Source: Tropicimonas_B omnivorans
Lineage (GTDB): Bacteria; Pseudomonadota; Alphaproteobacteria; Rhodobacterales; Rhodobacteraceae
Assembly (NCBI RefSeq): GCF_031846565.1
Contig: NZ_JAVRHL010000003.1
Coordinates: 496,001 to 560,000, forward strand
Direction of reading: 5' to 3'
DNA: 64,000 nt
In this document: positions 15,835 through 24,779 of the stretch, one piece after another
Position numbering within the stretch: position 1 is the stretch's first letter
Layout: every line of letters begins with the position of its first letter
Translations under genes and position numbers: made by a program
Notes under the pieces: model-generated
Seen by the model: the letters and a program-made list of their open reading frames with translations, nothing else
Told to the model about the DNA's origin: nothing
Databases searched by the model: none

Positions 15835-17101
15835 GGCAGTCTGCGGACTGCCGTGGGTCTTCGAATTCTGGGCACATGAGCATCAGTTGCCGCCACCGGG
15901 GGACTGGAAAACATGGGTCATTCTCGGAGGCCGGGGGGCGGGAAAGACGCGGGCGGGCGCGGAATGGGTGCGCGCTCAGGTCGAGGGGGCGGAGCCCCAA
16001 ACGCCGGGGCGATGCCGGCGCATCGCGCTGATCGGTGAAACCTTCGACCAGGTCCGGGATGTCATGGTGTTGGGCGAGAGCGGGATATTCGCGTGTTCGC
16101 CGCATGACCGGGAGCCGGTCTGGGAGGCTGGGCGGCGACGTCTCGTCTGGCCAAACGGCGCGACGGCGACGGCCTATTCGGCGCATGACCCCGAAGCGTT
16201 GCGGGGGCCGCAATTCGACGGGGCCTGGGTGGACGAGCTCGCGAAGTGGAAGCGCGCCGAGGAAGCCTGGGACATGCTGCAATTCGCGCTTCGGCTGGGG
16301 GAGGATCCTCGGCAATGCGTGACCACGACACCGCGAAGCGTCCCGGTCCTGCGGGACATTCTGAAACGCGACTCGACCGTGTTGACCCACGCACCGACCT
16401 CGGCGAACGCGGCGTACCTTGCAAGTTCCTTCATGGCGGAGATCGAGCGGCGTTACGCAGGCACGCGGCTCGGCCGTCAGGAGCTTGACGGGCAGCTTCT
16501 TGAGGAGGTGGAAGGGGCGCTCTGGTCGCATGCGGGGCTCGACGCGGCGCGGATGTCGAAGGCGCCCGATCTCGACCGGATCGTTGTTGCGGTGGATCCC
16601 CCGGCGGGCAGCGGGCCGGGGTCCGATGCCTGCGGGATCATCGTCGCCGGCGTCCAGATGCAGGGTCCGCCGCAGACGTGGCGCGCCTTCGTGCTGGAGG
16701 ATTGCACGGTCAAGGGCAAGACGCCCACCGGCTGGGCCGTCGCCGCCATCGCGGCGTTCCGCCGCCATTGCGCCGACAGGCTGGTGGCGGAGGTGAACCA
16801 GGGCGGGGACATGGTGAGAACCGTGATGCACGGGATCGATCCGCTGCTGCCGTTCCGGGCCGTTCACGCCAGCCGTGGCAAGAGCGCGAGAGCCGAACCG
16901 GTCGCGGCGCTCTACGAGCAGGGGCGCGTGTACCATGTCGGACAGTTCACGGAGCTCGAGGACCAGATGGCGCGGATGTCGGTCGAGGGCTGGGAGGGCA
17001 GTGGCAGCCCGGACCGGCTCGATGCGCTGGTCTGGGCGATCCACGAGCTTTTGATCCGGCCGGCGTCCGACCGGTCGAGGCCACTCATCCGCACGCTGTG
17101 A
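15716..17101 (+). CDS. GTA large terminase (g2)
   Basis: Packaging ATPase and nuclease that fills GTA capsids with fragments of the host chromosome. Walker A is GGRGAGKT at residues 71-78, numbered from ATG 15716. Walker B with catalytic Glu is in FDGAWVDELAKW. The RNase H-like nuclease domain shows VVAVDPPAG and later DALVWAIHEL. The ATG start overlaps g1 by 119 bp. An in-frame CTG at 15800, preceded by AAAGGAG, would give 433 residues and only a 35-bp overlap, so the true start is uncertain. The protein is intact, consistent with an active GTA. Confidence 0.93.
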   Translation: MKRPAEQSTSRTSERRSGAAWIASKESALEAAFLESLSDEAVCGLPWVFEFWAHEHQLPPPGDWKTWVILGGRGAGKTRAGAEWVRAQVEGAEPQTPGRCRRIALIGETFDQVRDVMVLGESGIFACSPHDREPVWEAGRRRLVWPNGATATAYSAHDPEALRGPQFDGAWVDELAKWKRAEEAWDMLQFALRLGEDPRQCVTTTPRSVPVLRDILKRDSTVLTHAPTSANAAYLASSFMAEIERRYAGTRLGRQELDGQLLEEVEGALWSHAGLDAARMSKAPDLDRIVVAVDPPAGSGPGSDACGIIVAGVQMQGPPQTWRAFVLEDCTVKGKTPTGWAVAAIAAFRRHCADRLVAEVNQGGDMVRTVMHGIDPLLPFRAVHASRGKSARAEPVAALYEQGRVYHVGQFTELEDQMARMSVEGWEGSGSPDRLDALVWAIHELLIRPASDRSRPLIRTL

Positions 17102-17127
17102 GCGACCCTCAAGCCAAGGAGCGATAT

Positions 17128-18324
17128 ATGATCTGGGACAGGATCCGGCGGCGCGGGGCGCGGCCGGTCGAATACAAGGCGTCCGCTGCCTCGCGGGCGG
17201 CCCGGTGGCCGCTCGGGGCGGTCGGCGGGGCGGCCTGGACGCCGCGGGACGTGCCGGCGCTGACGCGGGCGGGCTTTCTCGGAAATCCCATCGCATTCCG
17301 CGCGGTGAAGCTGATCGCGGAAGCGGCGGCGGCGGTGCCGGTCCTGTGCCAGGACGCGGAGCGGCGCTATGAGACGCACCCGATGCTCGACCTGATGCGG
17401 CGCCCGAATGCCGGGCAGGGCGGGGCCGAGCTTCTGGAGGCGCTCTACGGGCAATTGCTGCTGACCGGGAACGCATATGTCGAGGCGGTGCCGGGGGCGG
17501 ACGAGGCGACGTTGCCGCTCGAGCTGCATGTGTTGCGGTCCGACCGGATGAGCGTGGTGCCCGGGACGACGGGGTGGCCGGAGGCCTTCGACTACCGCGT
17601 CGGCAGCAGGACGCACCGCTTCGAGTGGACATCGGACGCGCCGCGGCCCGTCTGCCATATCCGGAGTTTCCACCCGCAGGACGATCATTACGGATTGTCG
17701 CCGCTCAGGGCCGCGGCGACGGCGCTCGATGTGCATAACGCGGCCTCGGCCTGGTCGAAGGGGCTCCTCGACAACGCGGCGCGCCCTTCGGGTGCCATCG
17801 TCTATCGCGGCGAGGAGGGACATGGGCATCTGACGCAGGACCAATACGAGCGCCTGCAGACGGAGCTCGAGGCGCATCACCAGGGCGCGAGGAATGCCGG
17901 TCGGCCGATGCTGCTCGAGGGCGGTCTCGACTGGCGCCCGATGGGGTTCAGCCCGTCCGACATGGAGTTCCAGCGCACGAAGGAGGCGGCGGCGCGGGAG
18001 ATCGCAACGGCGTTCGGCGTGCCGCCGATGATGCTCGGGATCCCGGGGGAGGCGACCTACGCCAATTACCAAGAGGCCAACAGGGCCTTCTTCCGGCTCA
18101 CGGTGCTCCCGCTGGCGGGGCGGGTTCTGGCGGGGGTGTCGGACTGGCTGACCGAATGGGCGGGGGAGCCGGCCCAGCTTCGGCCCGACCCAGACGGGAT
18201 CCCGGCGCTTTCGGCCGAGCGGGAGGCTCAGTGGCGGCGGATCGGCGAGGCGGACTTCCTCACGGATGCAGAGAAGCGGGTTCTGCTGGGATTGCCCGCA
18301 GAGCCGGGCGCGGCGGCCACATGA
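17128..18324 (+). CDS. GTA portal protein (g3)
   Basis: HK97-family portal of 398 residues that forms the dodecameric DNA gate at the capsid vertex and docks the terminase. Diagnostic stretches are FRAVKLIAEAAAAVPV, TGNAYVEAVPG, YGLSPLRAAATALD and AAREIATAFGVPPMMLGIPG. ATG 17128 has AAGGAG upstream, and the previous gene ends 26 bp before it. The end overlaps the protease start as ATGA. No reading frame corresponding to RcGTA g3.5 fits between portal and protease. Confidence 0.95.
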   Translation: MIWDRIRRRGARPVEYKASAASRAARWPLGAVGGAAWTPRDVPALTRAGFLGNPIAFRAVKLIAEAAAAVPVLCQDAERRYETHPMLDLMRRPNAGQGGAELLEALYGQLLLTGNAYVEAVPGADEATLPLELHVLRSDRMSVVPGTTGWPEAFDYRVGSRTHRFEWTSDAPRPVCHIRSFHPQDDHYGLSPLRAAATALDVHNAASAWSKGLLDNAARPSGAIVYRGEEGHGHLTQDQYERLQTELEAHHQGARNAGRPMLLEGGLDWRPMGFSPSDMEFQRTKEAAAREIATAFGVPPMMLGIPGEATYANYQEANRAFFRLTVLPLAGRVLAGVSDWLTEWAGEPAQLRPDPDGIPALSAEREAQWRRIGEADFLTDAEKRVLLGLPAEPGAAAT

Positions 18325-18941
18325 GCGGAGGGGAGACGCGAATGGAAGCGGACGACGGGACGGATGGCATCGCGCTGGAGCGCAAGTTCTGCGCGGTCGG
18401 CGACAGGCCGGTGATTGGCGAGGGGCTGCGGATCTCGGGGTATGCGTCGCTGTTCGGGCGGCAGGACCGGGGCGGTGACCGGGTGGCCGAGGGCGCGTTC
18501 GCCAAGGGGCTCGCGGCGCTGGAGCGAAGCGGGCGGCGGGTGAAGATGCTCTGGCAGCACGACCCGGCGCAGCCCATCGGTGTCTGGGAGATGGTGCGGG
18601 AGGATGCGACGGGGCTTCTCGTTCAGGGACGGCTCCTGCCGGACGTGGCACGGGCGCGGGAAGCGGCTGCGCTGCTTTCGGCGGGGGCGATCGAGGGCCT
18701 TTCCATCGGATACCGCACGACACGGGCGGAGCGCGATGCGGACGGCGTACGGGTCCTGCGCGAGATCGATCTCTGGGAGGTGTCGCTGGTGACGTTCCCG
18801 ATGCAGATCGAAGCGCGGATCGCGGCGGCGGCGGGGGCCGATACCCTCAAGACCGGGCGCTCGGCCCCGGAGCGCGGGAACGAGCTGGCGCGGGCCTTCG
18901 AGACGGCGCGGCGGCGGCTTGCCGCGATCAACGGAGCCTGA
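18321..18941 (+). CDS. GTA prohead protease (g4)
   Basis: Caudovirus HK97-type prohead maturation protease (peptidase U35) that trims the capsid protein during assembly. The product has 206 residues from ATG 18321. It shows GYASLFGRQDRGGDRVAEGAF, then MLWQHDPAQPIGVW with the catalytic His. The SxGY-type motif with catalytic Ser is in AIEGLSIGYRTTRA, and the domain closes with EVSLVTFPMQIEA. ATG 18321 overlaps the portal stop. ATG 18342 has a much better Shine-Dalgarno (GGAGGGGAG) and is an equally likely start. Confidence 0.94.
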   Translation: MSGGETRMEADDGTDGIALERKFCAVGDRPVIGEGLRISGYASLFGRQDRGGDRVAEGAFAKGLAALERSGRRVKMLWQHDPAQPIGVWEMVREDATGLLVQGRLLPDVARAREAAALLSAGAIEGLSIGYRTTRAERDADGVRVLREIDLWEVSLVTFPMQIEARIAAAAGADTLKTGRSAPERGNELARAFETARRRLAAINGA

Positions 18942-18991
18942 CCCCGAACGACGCGGGGCGGACCAACTGACAGCAGCGAAAAGGACGAGCG

Positions 18992-20173
18992 ATGAGCGAG
19001 ACCGAGGCACGAGCCACGGGCGGGAAAGGTGCGCCCGACGGGGACATCCGGCCCGCAATGGATGGATTTCTGCGCGAAGTCGGGCGGTTTCGCGCCGACA
19101 TCACCCGAAAACTGAACAAACAGGACGAGCGACTTACCATGCTGGACCGCAAGACCCTTTCCGCCACAGCGCGCCACGCCCTCGAGACGACGCGGGACGA
19201 TGCCGCGCCCCACCGCAAGGCGCTCGATACCTACCTGCGCAACGGCGACGATGACGGCCTTCGCGGGCTGGAGCTGGAGGGCAAGTCGATGACGACGACG
19301 GTGGCGGCCGATGGCGGCTACCTCGTCGATCCCGACACGGCGGAGCGGATCTCGACCGTTCTGCGCTCCTCGGCGTCGATCCGAAGCGTGGCGACGGTGG
19401 CACAGGTGGAGGCGGGCAGTTTCGACGTGCTCGTGGATCACGGCGAGCTGGGGTCGGGCTGGGGCAGCGAGACCGCGGCGCCGAGCGACAGTGATACGCC
19501 GCAGATCGAGAAGATCGCGATCGCGCTGCACGAGCTGTCGGCGATGCCGAAGGCCAGTCAGCGGCTCCTCGATGACAGCGCCTTCGATATCGACGGCTGG
19601 CTGGCGGACCGGATCGCGCAGCGGTTCGCGCGGGCCGAGGCTGCGGCGTTCGTCCTCGGAGACGGCCTCGACATGCCGCGGGGGTTCCTGACGCATCCGA
19701 TCTCGGAGGACGTCGATCCGGGCTGGGGGCAGATCGGCAGCGTGGCCTCGGGCGCCGAGGGCGATTTTGCCGAGGCCGATCCGCTGATCGATCTCGTCTA
19801 CGCACTCGGAGCCGACTACCGGGCGAACGGCGTCTTCGTGATGAACTCCCGAACGGCGGGCGCCGTGCGCAAGCTGAAGGATGCGGACGGGCGGTTTCTC
19901 TGGAGCGACGGCCTGGCCGAGGGGGAGCCTGCGCGGCTCCTCGGGTACCGGGTGGTGATCGCCGAGGACATGCCGGACATCGCGCCCGGCGCCGCGGCCC
20001 TCGCCTTCGGCGATTTCGGTGCCGGCTATACCATCGCCGAACGGCCGGACCTGCGGGTGCTCCGCGATCCGTTCTCCGCCAAGCCGTATGTCCTGTTCTA
20101 CGCGACCAAGCGGATCGGCGGGGATGTCACGGATTTCAGCGCGATCAAGGTCATGCGGTTCTCCGCAAGCTGA
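18992..20173 (+). CDS. GTA major capsid protein (g5)
   Basis: HK97-fold capsid subunit of 393 residues. The first 110 or so residues (including a charged coiled region FRADITRKLNKQDERL) are the delta domain, expected to be removed by the g4 protease. The mature part begins near SMTTTVAADGGYLVDPDTAERI, the classic start of the HK97 capsid family. The E-loop and P-domain follow (LRSSASIRSVATVAQVEAG). RcGTA particles are small and slightly oblate and hold only about 4 kb of DNA. The gene follows the protease after 50 bp with AAAGGA upstream of the ATG. Confidence 0.96.
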   Translation: MSETEARATGGKGAPDGDIRPAMDGFLREVGRFRADITRKLNKQDERLTMLDRKTLSATARHALETTRDDAAPHRKALDTYLRNGDDDGLRGLELEGKSMTTTVAADGGYLVDPDTAERISTVLRSSASIRSVATVAQVEAGSFDVLVDHGELGSGWGSETAAPSDSDTPQIEKIAIALHELSAMPKASQRLLDDSAFDIDGWLADRIAQRFARAEAAAFVLGDGLDMPRGFLTHPISEDVDPGWGQIGSVASGAEGDFAEADPLIDLVYALGADYRANGVFVMNSRTAGAVRKLKDADGRFLWSDGLAEGEPARLLGYRVVIAEDMPDIAPGAAALAFGDFGAGYTIAERPDLRVLRDPFSAKPYVLFYATKRIGGDVTDFSAIKVMRFSAS

Positions 20174-20255
20174 ACCGAAGCCGGGCGGCGGGTCGGGGGA
20201 CCGGGCGCCGCCCCTTCATCATGACGACGTCGCGGCGGCCAAGGAGGATACCCCG

Positions 20256-20840
20256 ATGCTGACCGAACTGAGCGCGTGTCCCGCGTCGGCCCTGCCGGTG
20301 GCCGAACTTAATGCGCATCTCCGCCTGGGACGGGGATTTTCCGATGATGGCGCGGAGACCCCGCTTCTGGAGACGATCCTGCGCGCGGCGATGGCCGCCG
20401 TCGAGGCAGGCACCGGGCTATCGCTTCTCGCGCGCAGTTTCCTCTGGGCTCCCGAGAGATGGCCCGGCGGTGCGAGCGTCGATCTGCCGATCGCACCGGT
20501 CGGGGCGGTGACGCAGATCACCTACACGAACCGGGTGGGGGGGGAGATCCCACTGGCACAGGACCGCTGGCGGTTGGCCCCGGATTGGCGGCGACCGCGG
20601 CTGTTGGCGACGGATCGGCCGTTTCCGTCCACGCCGCAGGGCGGGACGGTCATGGTACATCTCACGGCAGGTTTCGGGGACGACTGGGAGAGCGTTCCAG
20701 CGGACCTGGCGCAGGCGGTCCTGATCCAGGCGGCGAAGTTCTACGAGTATCGCACCGGCGAGGCGAAGGGGCCGCCTGCGGATATCTCCGTCCTTCTCGG
20801 TCCGTGGCGCCAGGTGCGGCTCGGGGGGCGGCGGCTATGA
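20256..20840 (+). CDS. GTA head-tail adaptor (g6)
   Basis: A 194-residue head-tail connector of the gp6/phiE125-gp8 type, forming the ring below the portal. It begins with a helical part (LPVAELNAHLRL) and contains ILRAAMAAVEAGTGLSLLARSF and HLTAGFGDDWESVPADLAQAVLIQAAKFYEYR, both characteristic of the family. ATG 20256 has AAGGAGG upstream. The stop overlaps the start of g7. The 82-bp gap after the capsid gene contains no other feature that I can support. Confidence 0.92.
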   Translation: MLTELSACPASALPVAELNAHLRLGRGFSDDGAETPLLETILRAAMAAVEAGTGLSLLARSFLWAPERWPGGASVDLPIAPVGAVTQITYTNRVGGEIPLAQDRWRLAPDWRRPRLLATDRPFPSTPQGGTVMVHLTAGFGDDWESVPADLAQAVLIQAAKFYEYRTGEAKGPPADISVLLGPWRQVRLGGRRL

Positions 20841-21178
20841 CAATGCCAAGGCTGAATCGCTCCCTCGTGCTCGAGGCCCGGGAGCGCGTGCCGGACGGGC
20901 ATGGCGGCGTCCGGAGCGGGTGGAGAGCGCTCGGCTCGCTCTGGGGTCAGCTCAAGGCCGGGGCCGCGCGGGAGACCGGTCTCGGCGGGTTGCCGGGCAC
21001 GCGGGTGCAATGGCGGATCACGGTCCGTGGCTCGCCCGAGGGCAGCCTTGCCCGTCCGGTGGCGGGGCAGCGCTTCGCCATGGGGGCGCGTAGGTTTCGC
21101 ATCGTCGCCGTGGCCGAAGCGGACGTCGAGGGCCGGTATCTTCTGTGCCACGCGAGCGAGGAGGAGGTACGCACATGA
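20837..21178 (+). CDS. GTA head closure (stopper) protein (g7)
   Basis: A 113-residue SPP1 gp16/HK97 gp10-like stopper that seals the portal after packaging and joins adaptor to tail. It starts LNRSLVLEARERVPDGHGGVRSGW and shows the family's beta-barrel pattern (QWRITVRGSPEG, FAMGARRFRIVAVAEAD). Both ends overlap neighbours by four bases (ATGA). Identification rests on the sequence pattern and its fixed place between adaptor and tail terminator. Confidence 0.9.
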   Translation: MTMPRLNRSLVLEARERVPDGHGGVRSGWRALGSLWGQLKAGAARETGLGGLPGTRVQWRITVRGSPEGSLARPVAGQRFAMGARRFRIVAVAEADVEGRYLLCHASEEEVRT

Positions 21179-21588
21179 GCTACGCCCTGGGACTTGAGGT
21201 CCAGAGCGCGATCTTCGGTCTCCTGACGGCCGACGCCACACTCGTGGCGCTTGTCGGTGGCGACATCTTCGACGCGGCGCCGCCGGGCGCCGTGCCGCCG
21301 CTCTACGTCACGCTCGGCGAGGAGAGCGTACGGGCGGCGGGGGACAGCGGCGGGGCGGGGGCGTTGCACCGGGTGAGCCTCCGGGTCGTCTCCGTCACGG
21401 CGGGGTTCGCCGCGGCCAAGGAGGCGGCGGCTGCGATCTCGGTCGCCCTCGACGGAGCGCGACCCACTCTGGCGGGCGGCCGGGTCGTGAGCCTGCGCTT
21501 CGCCCGCGCCATCGCGAAGCGTCAGCGGGGCGGCGAGGGCCGCACGATCGACCTGCGCTTCGACATCCGCGTCGATGCAGACGCGTGA
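21175..21588 (+). CDS. GTA tail terminator (g8)
   Basis: A 137-residue DUF3168-type protein expected to form the hexameric ring that ends tail-tube growth and binds the head. It starts YALGLEVQSAIFGLLTADATLVALVGGDIFD. The middle contains PLYVTLGEESV, a typical pattern of this family. The end (IDLRFDIRVDADA) is a beta-rich edge. The start overlaps g7 (ATGA), and the major tail gene follows after 27 bp. Confidence 0.92.
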   Translation: MSYALGLEVQSAIFGLLTADATLVALVGGDIFDAAPPGAVPPLYVTLGEESVRAAGDSGGAGALHRVSLRVVSVTAGFAAAKEAAAAISVALDGARPTLAGGRVVSLRFARAIAKRQRGGEGRTIDLRFDIRVDADA

Positions 21589-21615
21589 ATTCAGACAATT
21601 ATCGGGAGAGGCATC

Positions 21616-22032
21616 ATGGCCGCACAATCGGGCAGGGACCTGCTGATCAAGCTAGACCTGACGGGAACCGGGCAGTTCCAGACCATCGCCGGCCTGCGGG
21701 CGAGCCGTCTGTCGTTCAACGCCGAGACCGTGGACGTCACGTCGCTGGAGAGTCAGGGGGGCTGGCGAGAGCTCCTGGCGGGGGCCGGCGTCAGAAGCGC
21801 GTCGATCAGCGGATCGGGGGTGTTCCGCGATGCCGATACCGACGAGCGGGCGCGGCAGATTTTCTTCGACGGGGCGACCCCGGACTTCCAGGTGGTGATC
21901 CCGTCCTTCGGAATCATCGAGGGGGCGTTCCAGATCGCCGCCATCGAGTATGCCGGCTCGCATGACGGGGAGGCCACGTTCGAGTTGTCGCTGGCCTCTG
22001 CGGGGCGGCTGTCCTTCACGGCGCTCGCCTGA
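21616..22032 (+). CDS. GTA major tail tube protein (g9)
   Basis: The 138-residue tube subunit of the siphovirus-like tail. It opens AQSGRDLLIKLDLTGTGQFQTIAGLRASRLSF and has the tail-tube signature VDVTSLESQGGWRELL. The all-beta pattern ends AGRLSFTALA. GGGAGAGG precedes ATG 21616, suggesting strong translation as expected for a structural subunit. Its stop shares one base with g10 (TGATG). Confidence 0.95.
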   Translation: MAAQSGRDLLIKLDLTGTGQFQTIAGLRASRLSFNAETVDVTSLESQGGWRELLAGAGVRSASISGSGVFRDADTDERARQIFFDGATPDFQVVIPSFGIIEGAFQIAAIEYAGSHDGEATFELSLASAGRLSFTALA

Positions 22033-22349
22033 TGACCAATCCGTGGGCCGGGGAGGTCGAGGTGGTGCTCGACGGGGTCGCGCACCGCGCGAAGCTGACG
22101 CTCGGAGCGCTGGCGGAGTTGGAAGCGGAGCTGCAGACGGAAACGCTGGTGGACCTGGTCGAGCGCTTCGAGGCAAGCCGCTTTTCCGCGGCGGACGTCC
22201 TTGCGCTGATCGTGGCCGGACTGCGCGGTGGCGGCTGGGAGGGAAGCGCGGCCGATCTCGTGCGGGCAGAGATCCGGGGGGGACCGGTGGAGGCCGCGCG
22301 GCTCGCGGCGCAGCTTCTGGCGCGCGCCTTCGCGCCGCCGGAACGCTGA
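22032..22349 (+). CDS. GTA tail assembly chaperone (g10)
   Basis: A 105-residue protein of the GTA-specific tail assembly chaperone family. It starts with a short beta hairpin (EVEVVLDGVAHRAKLTLGAL) and continues with helices (AELEAELQTETLVDLVERFEA, SAADVLALIVAGLRGGG). Such chaperones keep the tape-measure protein soluble while tube subunits assemble. It is linked by one-base overlaps with g9 and g10.1, so no programmed frameshift is needed to make the second chaperone. Confidence 0.88.
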   Translation: MTNPWAGEVEVVLDGVAHRAKLTLGALAELEAELQTETLVDLVERFEASRFSAADVLALIVAGLRGGGWEGSAADLVRAEIRGGPVEAARLAAQLLARAFAPPER

Positions 22350-22546
22350 TGGACTGGGCGGGCCTGATACGCCTCGGCCTTGGCGGGCTGGGGATGAGAC
22401 CTGATGCGTTCTGGCGCCTCACCCCGGCGGAGCTTGCGTTGATGCTCGGCCTCGAGACGGAGGCTCCGCCACTCACGCGCGCGCGGCTGGCAGAGCTCGC
22501 CCGCGCCTATCCCGACAGTAACGATGGAGGCGGCGATGGGGACTGA
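22349..22546 (+). CDS. Second small tail assembly chaperone (g10.1)
   Basis: A 65-residue protein that corresponds to the phage tail assembly chaperone annotated after g10 in Rhodobacterales GTAs. Key stretches are IRLGLGGLGMRPDAFWRLTPAELALMLG and the C-terminal RLAELARAYPD. In phages such as lambda the second chaperone is made by a frameshift; here it has its own ATG overlapping the g10 stop. It overlaps the tape-measure gene by 11-23 bp depending on which tape-measure start is used. Confidence 0.88.
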   Translation: MDWAGLIRLGLGGLGMRPDAFWRLTPAELALMLGLETEAPPLTRARLAELARAYPDSNDGGGDGD

Positions 22547-23192
22547 GGAAACGGATGCGATCCGCGCCGAGATGGAGGCGCTCGAAGACCAGCTCGACGA
22601 TGCCGGTACGATGGCGGCGGTCTTCGGCGCCGAACTCGAGCGCATGCAGGGAAGCCTCTCCGCGGCGACCGGGAGTGTCGGCGCGCTCGGCGGAGGGATC
22701 GACCGGGGGCTGAGGCGGGCCTTCAAGGACCTGACGCTGGACGGGGCGCGGCTGTCGGACACCTTGCGCGGCGTGGCGCAGTCGATCGCCGGCGCGACGT
22801 ACACCGCGGCGATGAAACCGGTGACGAAGACCCTCGGCGGGGTCGTGGCGCAGCAGCTGGCCCGGATCGGCTCTGCGGCACCCTTTGCGAATGGCGGGGC
22901 GTTCTCGGCGGGGCGCGTCATGCCGTTCGCGAAGGGGGGCGTGGTGACGTCCCCGACGACATTCGCGATGCGCGGCGGGAGGGGGCTGATGGGCGAGGCG
23001 GGACCGGAGGCGATCATGCCGCTCACGCGCGGCGCGGATGGGCGGTTCGGCGTCTCGGCGGGCGGCGGGGGGCGACCGGTCAACGTGGTCGTGAACGTCC
23101 GGACGCCGGACGTGGCCGGCTTCCAGCGCAGCCAGGGACAGATCGCGGCGCAGATGGGCCGGGCGCTCGCACGCGGTCAGCGCAATCGCTGA
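22536..23192 (+). CDS. GTA tape measure protein (g11)
   Basis: A 218-residue tape measure protein, far shorter than those of ordinary siphophages, in line with the short RcGTA tail. The N-terminal third is a coiled coil (IRAEMEALEDQLDDAGTMAAVFGAELERM). A Gly/Ala-rich middle resembles lambda-like tape measure ends (FANGGAFSAGRVMPFAKGG, GRGLMGEAGPEAIMPL). ATG 22536 is chosen because GGAGG lies five bases upstream; ATG 22524 is possible and adds four residues. The expected tail length can be estimated from the helical part. Confidence 0.9.
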   Translation: MGTEETDAIRAEMEALEDQLDDAGTMAAVFGAELERMQGSLSAATGSVGALGGGIDRGLRRAFKDLTLDGARLSDTLRGVAQSIAGATYTAAMKPVTKTLGGVVAQQLARIGSAAPFANGGAFSAGRVMPFAKGGVVTSPTTFAMRGGRGLMGEAGPEAIMPLTRGADGRFGVSAGGGGRPVNVVVNVRTPDVAGFQRSQGQIAAQMGRALARGQRNR

Positions 23193-23202
23193 AGGAGGCG
23201 AC

Positions 23203-23838
23203 ATGAAGGATTTTCACGACATACGCTTCCCGACAACTCTTTCCTTCGGTTCGGTGGGCGGGCCGGAGCGGCGGACGGAGATCGCGGCGCTGGTGAACGG
23301 TTTCGAGGAGCGCAACACGCCCTGGGCCCATTCGCGGCGGCGCTACGATGCGGGGCTGGCCTTGCGCTCCCTCGACGATATCGCGCGCCTGATCTCGTTC
23401 TTCGAGGCGCGGCGCGGGCAACTCATCGGCTTTCGCTGGAAGGACTGGTCCGACTTCACGTCCTGCGCGCCGTCCGGGGACGTCGACTTCGAGGACCAGA
23501 TCATCGGCGAAGGGGACGGGGTCCGGCGGGAGTTCTCCCTGTCGAAGACCTACCGTTCGGGGGATGCGGAGTACGTTCGCCCGATCCTGAAGCCGGTGGA
23601 CGGAACCGTGCGCGCGGGCCTCGAGGGGGACGAGCTGCTGGAAGGGGTCCACTGGGAACTCGATGCCGCGCGCGGGGTCCTCACCTTCGCCGATCCGCCC
23701 GATATCGGGGTCCGCGTCACGGCGGGGTTCGAGTTCGACGTGCCGGTGCGGTTCGACACGGACCGGATCGAGGTGTCCGTCGCGAGCTTCCAGGCAGGCG
23801 AGGTTCCGAACGTCCCTGTCGTCGAGGTTCGGCTGTGA
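23203..23838 (+). CDS. GTA distal tail protein (g12, DUF2460)
   Basis: A 211-residue baseplate protein forming the ring at the tail tip. DUF2460 hallmarks are FHDIRFPTTLSFGSVGGPERRTEI, NTPWAHSRRRYDAGLA and FFEARRGQLIGFRWKDW. The second half is a beta-rich domain (FSLSKTYRSG, GVLTFADPPDIGVRVTAGFEFD). AAGGAGG precedes ATG 23203. Its stop overlaps the GTG start of the hub gene (GTGA). Confidence 0.94.
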   Translation: MKDFHDIRFPTTLSFGSVGGPERRTEIAALVNGFEERNTPWAHSRRRYDAGLALRSLDDIARLISFFEARRGQLIGFRWKDWSDFTSCAPSGDVDFEDQIIGEGDGVRREFSLSKTYRSGDAEYVRPILKPVDGTVRAGLEGDELLEGVHWELDAARGVLTFADPPDIGVRVTAGFEFDVPVRFDTDRIEVSVASFQAGEVPNVPVVEVRL

Positions 23839-24779
23839 GCGGAGGGCGGGAGACGCTGGCGGCGCGGATGAAGGCGGGCGGGAGTACCGTGTGCCGTGCC
23901 TGGGCGATCCTCCGGGGGGATGGCGTGACCCTGGGCTTCACCGATCACGATGCACCACTCGAATTCGGCGGAGCGGTCTTCCGGGCGGATGCGGGGCTGT
24001 CGGCGCGGGCGGTGGCTCAGTCCACCGGACTGTCGGTGGACAACACGGAGGCGGCGGGCCTTCTGTCCGCGGACGCGATCACGGAGGAGGATATCCTCGC
24101 CGGGCGATACGATGGCGCCGAAGTCATGGAGTGGATGGTGGACTGGACCGAGCCCGCTGCCAGGAAAGTGGTGTTCGCGGGGAGCCTCGGGGAGGTCGTC
24201 AGGGACGGAGGGGCGTTCCGAGCGGATCTCAGGGGGCGGACGGAGGCGTTGAACCGGCCGGTCGGGCGCGTCTACCAGACCGGGTGCGCGGCGGTGCTGG
24301 GGGATGCGTCCTGCGGGGTCGATCTGGATGCGCCCGGACTTTCGGTCGAGGCCGAGATCACGGCGGTCGAGGCAGGCCGGATCTTCTGGATCGCGGGCGC
24401 CGAGGGCCATGCACGGCGGTGGTTCGAGAGGGGCCGCGCGCAGATCCTGTCGGGGCGCGCCACAGGGCTTGTCGGAGCGATCAAGGAGGACCGGTCCGAA
24501 GGGATCCTCAGGCGGATCGAGCTCTGGGAGGAGATCCGGGCCAGGGTCGTGCCGGGGGATCGGCTGAGGATCGAGGCGGGATGCGACAAGCGCGATACGA
24601 CCTGCATCGCCAAGTTCGACAATTTCGTCAATTACCGCGGCTTTCCTCATGGCCCGGGCGAGGACTGGATGACTTCCTATCCAAAGCGCAAGGGCGGGAA
24701 CCATGGGGGGAGCCGCGCCGGGCGAAGGATCGCAGAGAACATCAAGGCGACGTTCGAGGCTGCCAAGGACCGGTATTGA
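23835..24779 (+). CDS. GTA hub protein (g13, DUF2163/BR0599 type)
   Basis: A 314-residue baseplate hub protein starting at GTG 23835. The N-terminal domain (WAILRGDGVTLGFTDHDAPLEFGG) is DUF2163. The C-terminal domain is of the phage BR0599 type. Four cysteines, C151 and C160 (TGCAAVLGDASCG) and C250 and C257 (GCDKRDTTCIAKF), are spaced as in proteins where they bind an iron-sulfur cluster. As I recall, the RcGTA hub was shown to hold such a cluster. All four are retained, which argues that the baseplate is functional. The gene overlaps both neighbours by 1-4 bases. Confidence 0.94.
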   Translation: MSGGRETLAARMKAGGSTVCRAWAILRGDGVTLGFTDHDAPLEFGGAVFRADAGLSARAVAQSTGLSVDNTEAAGLLSADAITEEDILAGRYDGAEVMEWMVDWTEPAARKVVFAGSLGEVVRDGGAFRADLRGRTEALNRPVGRVYQTGCAAVLGDASCGVDLDAPGLSVEAEITAVEAGRIFWIAGAEGHARRWFERGRAQILSGRATGLVGAIKEDRSEGILRRIELWEEIRARVVPGDRLRIEAGCDKRDTTCIAKFDNFVNYRGFPHGPGEDWMTSYPKRKGGNHGGSRAGRRIAENIKATFEAAKDRY

